Source: Phaeodactylibacter sp.
Lineage (GTDB): Bacteria; Bacteroidota; Bacteroidia; Chitinophagales; Saprospiraceae
Direction: 5' to 3'
Length of the DNA stretch: 64,000 nucleotides
Assembly: GCF_022763345.1 (NCBI RefSeq)
Contig: NZ_JALEGS010000011.1
Span: 44,712 to 108,711 of the forward strand
Every line of letters starts with the position of its first letter. The stretch's first letter is position 1. Below, in pieces: positions 9,868-17,550 of the stretch. The position numbers were made by a program, and so were the translations under genes. A model generated the notes under the pieces. The model saw only the letters and a list, made by a program, of their open reading frames with translations. It was not told where the DNA came from and made no database searches.

Positions 9868-11802
9868 ATGGGCGAGCAAAGAGTCTCTCTGGTACAAGAC
9901 GAAGTATCTATGCAACAGTTTGTTAAGAAACTGCTGCGGGATGTACAGGCATTGGAATACATGCTGGACAATGACTGGTTTGAAAAGGACATCGTCCGCA
10001 TCGGGGCAGAGCAGGAGATGTGCCTGGTGCACCGAAAAACCTACAAGCCAGCTACGATTGCCATAGAGGCACTCGAGCACATGAAAGAATACGACTGGGT
10101 GGAGACGGAGCTGGCAAAGTTTAACCTGGAAACCAACCTCGACCCCAGGGAGTTCACCGGGCACTGCCTGAGCGAGCTGGAAAAAGAGAACGCAGGCAAG
10201 CTGGATAAAATCAGTGACAAGCTCAAGGACCTCAAGGCACGGCTCATTCTTACGGGTATTTTGCCTACGCTCCGAAAGTATGACCTGGAAATGCACAACC
10301 TGACGCCAAAGAAGCGCTACTATGCACTCATGGAGGCCATCAATTCCCAGCTGCAGGGCAATGCCTATGAACTGCGTCTTTCCGGCATTGACGAACTGCT
10401 GCTGCGGCATAATTCTCCACTGCTGGAGGCTTGCAATACCAGCTTCCAGGTCCACCTGCAGGTAAGCCCAAACAACTTTGCCCCCTTGTACAATATCTCA
10501 CAGGTACTGGCGGCCCCCGTTATTGCAGTGTCCGCCAATTCACCTATTGTCTTCGGCAAACGCCTGTGGCATGAGAGCCGTATTGCGTTGTTCCAGCAGG
10601 CCCTGGATGTGCGTACCACCAATGAGCACATGCGGCAGCGCAGCCCAAGGGTCAGTTTCGGTACCAACTGGCTCAACGAATCCATCATGGAGATTTATAA
10701 GGAAGATATTGCGCGTTTCCGGGTGCTGCTGAGTGCGGATGTGGAAGAAGATTCGATTAAGCTGCTTGCAGAAGGTAAGGTACCCAAGCTTCGGGCCCTG
10801 CAGGTACACAACTCTACAGTGTACCGGTGGAACCGTCCCTGTTATGGTGTAAGCCCGAACGGACAGCCCCACCTGCGCATTGAGAACCGGGTCATCCCTG
10901 CCGGCCCAACCGTTGTGGATGAGGTGGCAAATGCTGCTTTCTGGCTGGGAGCTATGGAGGGCATGTACGCCGCTTACCCCGATATCCGGGCTAAAATTGG
11001 CTGGGAAGATGCGCAGGATAATTTCATCAAGTCCGCCAAGTTTGGTATTGATACCAAATTCACTTGGTTTGGCGACCAGAAGGTAACGGCCACTGATCTC
11101 CTGCAGCAGGAACTCATCCCACTGGCACGGGAAGGCCTGAAGCGGCGCAATGTGGATAGTGGCGACATCGACCGGTATTTGGGCATCATCGAGGAGCGGG
11201 CTAAAATGCATATGAGCGGCTCGCGCTGGCAGCTGCGGGCTTACACCAAACTGTCCAAGGAAGTAACCCGCGATGAAGCCCTCTGTGGCCTGACCGCCTC
11301 CATCATCAAAAACCAGAAAGCTAACAAACCGGTGCACACCTGGGAGCTACCGAATGCAGAAGACATGCCCGATTATAAACCCGCACGCCTGATGGTCGAT
11401 GAGTTTATGGAGACCGACTTGTTTACGGTGCAAAAAGATGACCTCATCGAACTCGTCGCAGAGCTCATGGATTGGCGCAAAATCCGCTATATGCCTGTGG
11501 AGGACTCTAAGGGAAAACTCGTAGGGCTCATTACTTCCCGGCTGTTGCTGCGCTACTACACGCACCAAAGCCGGCTCAACGGCAAGGCCGCAACCTGTGT
11601 GAAGGACATTATGATTAAAAACCCGATCACTGTGGGACCCAATGAGACGATCGTGCAGGCCATGCGTACGATGCGCGACAAAAAAATCGGCTGCCTGCCT
11701 GTGGTGCAGAATGATGAACTGATCGGTATCATCACAGAAATGGATTTTCTGCGCATCACTGGCCGCCTTATGGAACGGCTGGAGGCAGAATTTGAGGACT
11801 AA
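9868..11802 (+). CDS. GCS2-type glutamate-cysteine ligase-like enzyme fused to a CBS pair
   Basis: The 644-residue protein has an N-terminal catalytic region (about 1-490) of the GCS2 carboxylate-amine ligase family. The hallmark acidic motif IVRIGAEQEMCLVH is at residues 44-57. The C-terminal 140 residues form two CBS repeats: LMVDEFMETDLFTVQKDD onward, then VKDIMIKNPITVGPNETI, each followed by an LVGLIT- or LIGIIT-like strand. CBS pairs bind adenosine nucleotides and often set enzyme activity, so allosteric control by energy state is a reasonable inference. The product could be gamma-glutamylcysteine or another gamma-glutamyl amide; the sequence does not decide. No glutathione synthetase lies nearby. 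Confidence 0.85.
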   Translation: MGEQRVSLVQDEVSMQQFVKKLLRDVQALEYMLDNDWFEKDIVRIGAEQEMCLVHRKTYKPATIAIEALEHMKEYDWVETELAKFNLETNLDPREFTGHCLSELEKENAGKLDKISDKLKDLKARLILTGILPTLRKYDLEMHNLTPKKRYYALMEAINSQLQGNAYELRLSGIDELLLRHNSPLLEACNTSFQVHLQVSPNNFAPLYNISQVLAAPVIAVSANSPIVFGKRLWHESRIALFQQALDVRTTNEHMRQRSPRVSFGTNWLNESIMEIYKEDIARFRVLLSADVEEDSIKLLAEGKVPKLRALQVHNSTVYRWNRPCYGVSPNGQPHLRIENRVIPAGPTVVDEVANAAFWLGAMEGMYAAYPDIRAKIGWEDAQDNFIKSAKFGIDTKFTWFGDQKVTATDLLQQELIPLAREGLKRRNVDSGDIDRYLGIIEERAKMHMSGSRWQLRAYTKLSKEVTRDEALCGLTASIIKNQKANKPVHTWELPNAEDMPDYKPARLMVDEFMETDLFTVQKDDLIELVAELMDWRKIRYMPVEDSKGKLVGLITSRLLLRYYTHQSRLNGKAATCVKDIMIKNPITVGPNETIVQAMRTMRDKKIGCLPVVQNDELIGIITEMDFLRITGRLMERLEAEFED

Positions 11803-11808
11803 TCAAGA

Positions 11809-11850
11809 GCTGGCGACTTCCCCCGGTTGAGTGGAAGTCACCAGCCTTTC
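11809..11850. terminator. probable bidirectional terminator between convergent genes
   Basis: GCTGGCGACTTCC (11809-11821) pairs with GGAAGTCACCAGC (11833-11845) with one mismatch, followed by CTTTC. It begins 7 bp after the GCS2-CBS stop. A second small stem (CCTAGTAAT/ATTACTGGG) overlaps the end of the opposing M56 gene. Confidence 0.55.
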
Positions 11851-11871
11851 AAGGTGAGACCTAGTAATCAA

Positions 11872-13719
11872 TTACTGGGCTTTATGCTGATTGAGCTCTT
11901 TTTTGCGCTGCTTCATGGCCTTTTTTCTGGCCCTGGCTTCTGCTTTAAGCATTTCCTTTCGGCGCTCCATTTGACGAGCCTGGAGCTCGTGCTGCCGCTC
12001 CAGTTGATGCATTTGGCGTACGCGAATTCGGTTCTGGGTTTCCAGTACCCGCTGTAGTTCTGCTTCCTGCAATTCAAGCTGCCGCTGCTGGTCTTCCAGT
12101 GCAAACTCCTGGTCTTCTAACTGCCGCTTTGCCTCTTCCAGTGCCATCTCCTGTTGCTGGAGGGCACGCATTTGCACAAGGTAAGCTTGCTCCTGCCCCT
12201 CCTCTTCCAATGCTTCCAGTTTTTCTTCCTGACGCTCCAGCTCCAATGCTTCTTTTTCCAATTCAAGCTCCTGAAGTTCGAGTTCGCGCTGCTGAGCTTC
12301 CAGTTCCTGCATAGATTGTTCCAGCTCCAACTGGGCTCCATACTTTTCTGACATTGCCTCGTACAAAGCGCGCTCTTGCTCCATCAGCTTAGCCTGCAGC
12401 TCTTTTTCGAACTCAATCATCTGGGCTTCCAGGGCTCTTTCCTGTTCGCGTAGGGCGCGCTCCATTTCAATCATCTCTCGTTCAATCCGCTCCTCAGCTT
12501 CCGGTTCCGGAGGGAGGGTGTCCTTTTCTGGTTTTATAAGAAGGTCTGGTTCTGTATCTCCGTTTCTTTGTGGCTCAGGCTGTAGTTCCAATGCAGGCTG
12601 TTGAACAGAGTCTTTGTGTGTTGCTGCAGGTGGCCCTTCTGGTATTTTCAGAGCTTCCAATCCTTCAGGTTCCAAAGTCACTGACTGTTCAGCCTGGGTG
12701 GGGGTAGAGAAAGCCAATAGTATCCCCGCAAAACCTGTGACCAGGATGGCCCCGGCTGTCCTACCTGAAATTAACCGCCCGCCAGTTTCCTGCCCTAGGA
12801 TTCGCTGCACCCGCTGTAGTACAGTACCTCCAGCAAAGGCCATCGACAATCGGCGACCGTCTACCCGCCAGGATTCTGCATTGGCCAGCGCCGTTACATA
12901 GGTAGCTGCATTGCCGGAAATTTCGATGGCAAGATCATCGCAGGCGTGCTCCCGTTCCGTCCGTATCCGGCTGCCCATCCACCAAACGAAGGGATGGAAA
13001 AAGAAGACCGTCTCTATGGCAGCAACCCCGATATTAACCAGGTAATCATAGCGACGGATATGCGCCAGCTCATGCAGCAGAATCTGCTCCACCTCTGCTG
13101 TGGAAAGGCCGTTGAGCATACCCACTGGCATTAAGATGACGGGCTTGAGCACGCCGCTCACCATAGGGCTGTGAATGCGGGCCGTTTCCTTCAGGTATAC
13201 TGGCCGGGTGAGTCCGGTTCGCCGGGCCAGTTCCCCCAGGCGGCCCGTCCAGCCGGCACTTGCCAGGCTGCAGCGATAGTGCCTCAGGTGCTGTAAATAC
13301 GCATACTCTCCTATCAAACGCAGCGCAAGCAGTATCACCCCGAGCAGCCAGCCCCCTGCAATGAGCGGTAAATAAGGCTCAAAATAGTTGGGTGAAACAG
13401 TCGGGTGACTTGAAGCAGGTGTTGGCAAAGCTACATCAGGGGTTATTACTGTTGGGTTCAATGCTACTGCTGCAACTGCGTTCAAAACAGGTGCAGCGGG
13501 ATCATACAGCCATACAAAAGTGGCCAAAGCAGCCAGCAGTAGGCTAAGCATCGCGCCAATGGACATTAAATACCGAAAATTAGGTGTGCGGCTACGGCTG
13601 AAAATCAGCAGCAAAGCCAGGCTTAGCGCAATGGCAGCCCCTTGCCACAGGGAATGCAGAAGAGTCCACCCCAGCGCTTCGGCCAGAGCGGGGTCAATGA
13701 GTCGGGTGAGATCATTCAT
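11872..13719 (-). CDS. M56 (BlaR1/MecR1-type) membrane metalloprotease with long charged coiled coil
   Basis: The first 340 residues are a BlaR1-like M56 module. Membrane helices lie near 20-40, 53-72, 115-135 and 225-245, the zinc motif HELAH is at 216-220, REHACDD is at 256-262, and a further helix is at about 321-338. No beta-lactam-binding penicillin-sensor domain follows. A proline/glutamate-rich linker (about 345-405) leads instead into roughly 200 residues of Glu/Gln/Leu/Arg-rich heptad sequence predicted as a long coiled coil or single helix. Its start overlaps the stop of the BlaI gene by 4 bp, so the two are translationally coupled. By family analogy it senses an envelope signal and triggers cleavage of the repressor; the signal is unknown. 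Confidence 0.85.
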   Translation of the reverse strand: MNDLTRLIDPALAEALGWTLLHSLWQGAAIALSLALLLIFSRSRTPNFRYLMSIGAMLSLLLAALATFVWLYDPAAPVLNAVAAVALNPTVITPDVALPTPASSHPTVSPNYFEPYLPLIAGGWLLGVILLALRLIGEYAYLQHLRHYRCSLASAGWTGRLGELARRTGLTRPVYLKETARIHSPMVSGVLKPVILMPVGMLNGLSTAEVEQILLHELAHIRRYDYLVNIGVAAIETVFFFHPFVWWMGSRIRTEREHACDDLAIEISGNAATYVTALANAESWRVDGRRLSMAFAGGTVLQRVQRILGQETGGRLISGRTAGAILVTGFAGILLAFSTPTQAEQSVTLEPEGLEALKIPEGPPAATHKDSVQQPALELQPEPQRNGDTEPDLLIKPEKDTLPPEPEAEERIEREMIEMERALREQERALEAQMIEFEKELQAKLMEQERALYEAMSEKYGAQLELEQSMQELEAQQRELELQELELEKEALELERQEEKLEALEEEGQEQAYLVQMRALQQQEMALEEAKRQLEDQEFALEDQQRQLELQEAELQRVLETQNRIRVRQMHQLERQHELQARQMERRKEMLKAEARARKKAMKQRKKELNQHKAQ

Positions 13720-14096
13720 GATTTGGATTGATTTTCAAGTTTTCGGATGATTTCTTTTAGTGCTTCCAGGTCTTCCGAATCGGCTTTGGTGTGCCCAAGG
13801 GCTTGTATCGCCAATTGCAGGGGAGAACCCTGGAATACGGTATCGACCATTCGGTCAACCAAGGTCGTTTTTACGGCCTTCTCTGTTACAATGGCTTCAT
13901 AGAGGTGGGTCCGGCTGGAGGTGTCCCGCTGCAGGAAGCCTTTTTCTGTCATGACTTGCATCATCTTCAGGGTTGTCGTGTAGACCACTTCGCGGTTTTT
14001 GCTCAGCTCGGTATTCACAAAGCGTACACTGCAGGGGCCATGCTTCCATAGGATTTGCAGGACTTCCAATTCTGCTTCGGTCGGTTTTTTCTTCAT
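13716..14096 (-). CDS. BlaI/MecI/CopY-family transcriptional repressor
   Basis: The 126-residue protein is a winged-helix repressor: PTEAELEVLQILWKHGPCSV opens the DNA-binding domain, and YTTTLKMMQVMTEKGFLQRD is the recognition-helix and wing region. I chose ATG 14096 because the family starts shortly before the TEAELE motif. BlaI proteins bind palindromes as dimers and are inactivated by a partner M56 protease, here the overlapping downstream gene. Three near-identical palindromes in its own promoter (14155-14228) indicate autorepression. Confidence 0.93.
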   Translation of the reverse strand: MKKKPTEAELEVLQILWKHGPCSVRFVNTELSKNREVVYTTTLKMMQVMTEKGFLQRDTSSRTHLYEAIVTEKAVKTTLVDRMVDTVFQGSPLQLAIQALGHTKADSEDLEALKEIIRKLENQSKS

Positions 14097-14154
14097 CGTT
14101 GCTTTGTTGACTCGGGTACTGCATCGCAGTAGGTCTTTTGCTAAATTCAAGTAC

Positions 14155-14228
14155 TACGATAAGCATCGTAGATACAAACATATACGATAATTATCGTACT
14201 TGCAAGTTTTAGTACGATGATTATCGTA
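14155..14228. promoter_or_regulatory. three BlaI-type operators
   Basis: Three 16-bp palindromes are visible: TACGATAAGCATCGTA (14155-14170), TACGATAATTATCGTA (14183-14198) and TACGATGATTATCGTA (14213-14228). Their centres are 28 and 30 bp apart, about three helical turns. The middle one fills the spacer of the repressor promoter, and the others flank it on both sides. Confidence 0.85.
14175..14206 (-). promoter_or_regulatory. promoter of the BlaI-M56 operon
   Basis: Reading the minus strand, CTTG (14206-14203) is followed after 20 bp by TATGTTTG (14182-14175), an exact TAnnTTTG match. The expected start of transcription falls within or beside the operator at 14155-14170. Confidence 0.7.
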
Positions 14229-14363
14229 TATCATGGCTCCAAAAGGAACTCCCCATGCTACAAATAATTAAAAATCAGTGATTTGCCCTTAAAATAATTT
14301 AGCTTAAATGCATTACCATTAATGCTCCGGAAAAGATTTACACAAAACTGGCAGCTTTAACCC

Positions 14364-15425
14364 TCACTTTTTCTCTGAATATGCCGTTAAGTCTATTGCA
14401 AAAGTTGCTATATCAGGATAATTTCCTGAAGTGTTTGACAGTACTACAATTACTGTCTGGCTTTTAGGGATTATCATCAATTGGCTTGTACAGCCTGTTT
14501 GCCCGCCACTGTGCCCGATAACTAAATTCTCATTTGGAGGCGGGCCGTACAAAAACCAACCAAGCCCGTACTTGTTGCCGTCATATTCCACAGGTTGTAC
14601 TTCCAACATTTGATCCAAACTCTTTTGAGCGATTAGTTTGCCCTCAAGCAAAGCATTGCCGAACTTCATTACATCTTCCAATGTGCTGAGATAGCCACCT
14701 CCGGGTACCCGGTTACTCAAGTCATTTTGTTTTCCTGCCCTTGCTCTCCTTCCGTTATTGTGGTAAAGGCAAGACTTACCTGGGTACTCCTTTTTAATAT
14801 CCTCAACGTAAGTGTGCTCCATTCCAGCTGGTTCAAAAATATACTGGTCCATATATTCCGCATACGGCATAGCAGTGACCGCTTCAATAATTCTTCCCAA
14901 TACCACATAGCCATAAGTGGTATAAAAATACTTCTCCCCGGGATCAAACAATAAAGGCCTCTGAATGAAAACCTGCATTGCATCCTGCAAAGTGTTGTAG
15001 TGGACCGTGTTTTCAATTTCCTCCTCTCCCAGGTACTGAGGCATTCCTGAAGTGTGGGCCAAAAGTTGTAGCACAGTAATCTGCTTTTTGTCTTTGGGCA
15101 AATCGGGCAAATAAGTTTCGATAGGGGCACTCAGGCTAATACGCTCTTTTTCTACCAGCTGCATGATGGCTACCGCTGTAAAATTCTTAGCTATTGATGC
15201 GATCCTCGTCAGGGTAGTTGCGGTGAAGGGAGATTCACTATCCTGGCAGCTCCATCCGGACGAATTGGACCACCGGGTACTGCCATTGACTGAATAAGCC
15301 GCTGTAATTCCGATGTTTTCTTTCTTTCCCGTTAACTCAACCAACCTTTGATCGGGGTCAAATTCCTGACCTGAGCTACTGACTACAGCCGTAAACAACA
15401 GAAATATCAAGACTTTCATTTTCAT
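14364..15425 (-). CDS. serine hydrolase of the beta-lactamase/LACTB type
   Basis: The 353-residue protein has an N-terminal signal sequence and the class C beta-lactamase/DD-peptidase fold. The nucleophile motif SIAK is at residues 77-80, and HSGG near residue 305 takes the place of the KTG triad. The central YxN motif reads YTT (168-170), so its asparagine is replaced by threonine, as in YST-type LACTB-like proteins. It probably acts outside the cytoplasm as a peptidase or esterase; true beta-lactamase activity cannot be inferred. It lies 267 bp upstream of the BlaI gene on the same strand but has no palindromic operator of its own. Confidence 0.85.
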   Translation of the reverse strand: MKMKVLIFLLFTAVVSSSGQEFDPDQRLVELTGKKENIGITAAYSVNGSTRWSNSSGWSCQDSESPFTATTLTRIASIAKNFTAVAIMQLVEKERISLSAPIETYLPDLPKDKKQITVLQLLAHTSGMPQYLGEEEIENTVHYNTLQDAMQVFIQRPLLFDPGEKYFYTTYGYVVLGRIIEAVTAMPYAEYMDQYIFEPAGMEHTYVEDIKKEYPGKSCLYHNNGRRARAGKQNDLSNRVPGGGYLSTLEDVMKFGNALLEGKLIAQKSLDQMLEVQPVEYDGNKYGLGWFLYGPPPNENLVIGHSGGQTGCTSQLMIIPKSQTVIVVLSNTSGNYPDIATFAIDLTAYSEKK

Positions 15426-15493
15426 AGTGGCTATATTTTATTCGTTTAAAGGGCATGATAGCCCGCAGGCCCAACAGGACTTAGCACCTATAT

Positions 15494-16366
15494 TTAATCC
15501 AAAGCACGCTTCAAATCGCGCAGCAGGCGGCGCTGCCCGAGCTCTATCCGAAACTCCATACGCTCGTTGAGCAGCCGGCCCTCTTCCGTTGAATTGGAAG
15601 CGCGGGGAGCAAAATCCCCCTTGCCCGCCACCGTTACCCGGCTGGTGCTTAGCTCGTATTTCCGGGTCAGTTCGTTCACCAGAGTTGCAGCCCGCATGGC
15701 ACTAAACTCCCACTTGCTGTTGATGCTGTTGCGGCGCAAGGGCTCGTTATTGTTGTGGCCGATGACGGTGAGCTGTAGCGTGGGATAATCTGCCAGATAC
15801 CGGCTGATGATCAGCAGGGTTGAGTCGGCCTCCCGTTCGAGGCGGGTGGTACTGCCCGGATAAAACAGATAATCCGATAGCACAGATAACGACAAATAGC
15901 CACCGGGTTCCACATCAAGGGTAAAAGCAGCGGAATCCCGCCTTTGCAAAGTATCCAGCAGCTGAGCACCAAGGGTATCAAGCTCGGCATTGCGGGCTTC
16001 CAGCAAGGCCTGAAAAGCGGCAATTTTGGTATCTCTTTCGGCAATGAGGGCATCGCGTTCCCGCAGGCGGGCATCCAGGTCCTCCACTTCATTGGAGCGC
16101 TTTTGCTGCAACTGTTCAATTTCATCATCCAAGGCGATGATGCGGTCTTGCAAATTGCGCTGACTAGCGAGCAGGGCTGTATTCTCCCCGCGGCGCTCAG
16201 CAGTATCCAGTCGCAACTGGTAAACGAGATTTGTGGTGGAATCCAACCGGTAAGTTAAGCTGTCTGCCACCGCATCAGCAGTAGCGAGGGCAGCCAGGTG
16301 CTTTTTTTTGCTTACACAGGATACCAGCAGCAGGGGAAACAGTCCAATCCAAAGTATTTTCCTCAT
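15494..16366 (-). CDS. OmpA-like coiled-coil lipoprotein
   Basis: The 290-residue protein starts at ATG 16366 with a lipoprotein signal ending in LLLVSC. Residues about 20-145 are Glu/Arg/Leu-rich with heptads and form a likely coiled coil. The C-terminal 130 residues resemble the OmpA peptidoglycan-binding domain (LQLTVIGHNNNEP, FSAMRAATLVNEL, RVTVAGKGDFAP, NERMEFRIE). The usual GHTD motif reads GHNN, so the aspartate that contacts peptidoglycan is replaced. It probably anchors or spaces the outer membrane from the cell wall. A good promoter lies 20 bp upstream of the start. Confidence 0.8.
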   Translation of the reverse strand: MRKILWIGLFPLLLVSCVSKKKHLAALATADAVADSLTYRLDSTTNLVYQLRLDTAERRGENTALLASQRNLQDRIIALDDEIEQLQQKRSNEVEDLDARLRERDALIAERDTKIAAFQALLEARNAELDTLGAQLLDTLQRRDSAAFTLDVEPGGYLSLSVLSDYLFYPGSTTRLEREADSTLLIISRYLADYPTLQLTVIGHNNNEPLRRNSINSKWEFSAMRAATLVNELTRKYELSTSRVTVAGKGDFAPRASNSTEEGRLLNERMEFRIELGQRRLLRDLKRALD

Positions 16367-16386
16367 TTGCAGACGATTTAGCCCCA

Positions 16387-16418
16387 CAAATATAGCCTTC
16401 CTGATCTGTCCGCTGAAA
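16387..16418 (-). promoter_or_regulatory. promoter of the OmpA-like lipoprotein gene
   Basis: On the minus strand TTTC (16418-16415) precedes TATATTTG (16394-16387) by 20 bp. The -7 box is an exact consensus match and the -33 box differs at one base. The expected leader is about 15-20 nt. Confidence 0.6.
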
Positions 16419-16443
16419 AATACTCGCGCGTTCCTGAAATCAG

Positions 16444-16481
16444 CGAGCCCCGAAAAGGCGCAGAAGCTTTCCCGGGGCTCG
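16444..16481 (-). terminator. probable terminator after the coiled-coil membrane protein gene
   Basis: CGAGCCCCG (16444-16452) pairs perfectly with CGGGGCTCG (16473-16481). It begins about 30 bp after the stop of the gene at 16514-17425. The T tract on the minus strand is weak. Confidence 0.5.
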
Positions 16482-16513
16482 AATAGTTTTATTGGAATTT
16501 ATTCCGGCCAGGT

Positions 16514-17425
16514 TTAACGCAGCCGTATGCTGGAGGAGCCCAGCATACCGATTTCCGTAAAGATGGACACCCGGTAAAACCCAGCGTCAAGTTTATCTTC
16601 CAGGTCGTATACGAAAGATAGACGTTGGTTCTCAGCAATATCCACATCTTTCGCTTTGACGGCGATGATGTCCATTTCCTGGTTATTGACAATAGTTTTT
16701 GCCTTTACCGGATTGGCAGCAGCAATTGGCGTTCCCTTGTCATCGTTAATGGTCAGATAAAGGGTACGCAGTCCCTGCAGCTCGTCCGGCACACCAGTCA
16801 GGTCGAAGCTGACCCGGATGGTCCGTACACGGCGCGCTTTGGAGGTTACTTTGTCATTGCCTTTTTCCAGCTCTACCTGAAAGGCAGAAGCTTTAAAGTT
16901 TTCCAGCGTCAGCCGGCTATTTTCCTCTTCAATGGTTCGCCGGATGTTGTTCAGCTGCTCAATCTCTTCTTTGGAAGCCGTGAGTTCGCCTTCCATGACG
17001 CCCATAGCCTGACGCAGGGAGTCATTCTCAGCTACTAACCCCTGAATATTGGACTGCAGCTCATCCTTCAGAGACATGAGTTCCTGAATCTCAGCCCGCA
17101 GGGCATTGATCTCCGAGGAACTTTTCGCACGGATATTCCGGATGGCAGCCTCTTTTTGCGCGATGGTTTCCTGCGCTTGTGCAATATCGCCTTGCAATTG
17201 GCCATTTTGCTCAGCAAGCATGGTATACTCACCCTGTAGGCTATCCACTTCTGAAAGCAGGTCTTCTCTGAGGCTTTCCAGGTCTTCCACTGTACCTTCC
17301 AGTTTATCCCGGACGCCTTCCAGTTCCTTACGTTGATTGTTTTGGTTGAGCCCCCAAATACCGGCGGCGATAAATAGGATGGCTAAGATAACGATGGCGG
17401 CAATCATGCCTTTCTTCTGGTCCAT
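16514..17425 (-). CDS. single-pass membrane protein with periplasmic coiled coil
   Basis: The 303-residue protein has a short basic N-terminus (MDQKKG) and one membrane helix (residues 7-26). About 150 residues of Glu/Leu/Gln/Asn heptad repeats follow, then a C-terminal beta-rich domain (about 185-303, from AFQVELEKGN onward). No lipobox is present. I do not recognise the C-terminal domain. The layout suggests an envelope scaffold or tether. Its downstream neighbour is the OmpA-like coiled-coil lipoprotein, so an envelope role for both is a reasonable guess. Confidence 0.75.
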   Translation of the reverse strand: MDQKKGMIAAIVILAILFIAAGIWGLNQNNQRKELEGVRDKLEGTVEDLESLREDLLSEVDSLQGEYTMLAEQNGQLQGDIAQAQETIAQKEAAIRNIRAKSSSEINALRAEIQELMSLKDELQSNIQGLVAENDSLRQAMGVMEGELTASKEEIEQLNNIRRTIEEENSRLTLENFKASAFQVELEKGNDKVTSKARRVRTIRVSFDLTGVPDELQGLRTLYLTINDDKGTPIAAANPVKAKTIVNNQEMDIIAVKAKDVDIAENQRLSFVYDLEDKLDAGFYRVSIFTEIGMLGSSSIRLR

Positions 17426-17550
17426 AGTTGTTACAGTTAGTTGGTTTTGATGATGAAACTTGTCTTTTTTTCAAGCGTGCTTCTTCCCCCCTAACGAAGT
17501 GCAATGGCCAAATCGCATGATTGCCTCCACTTTTTTTAACATTTTTTTAA

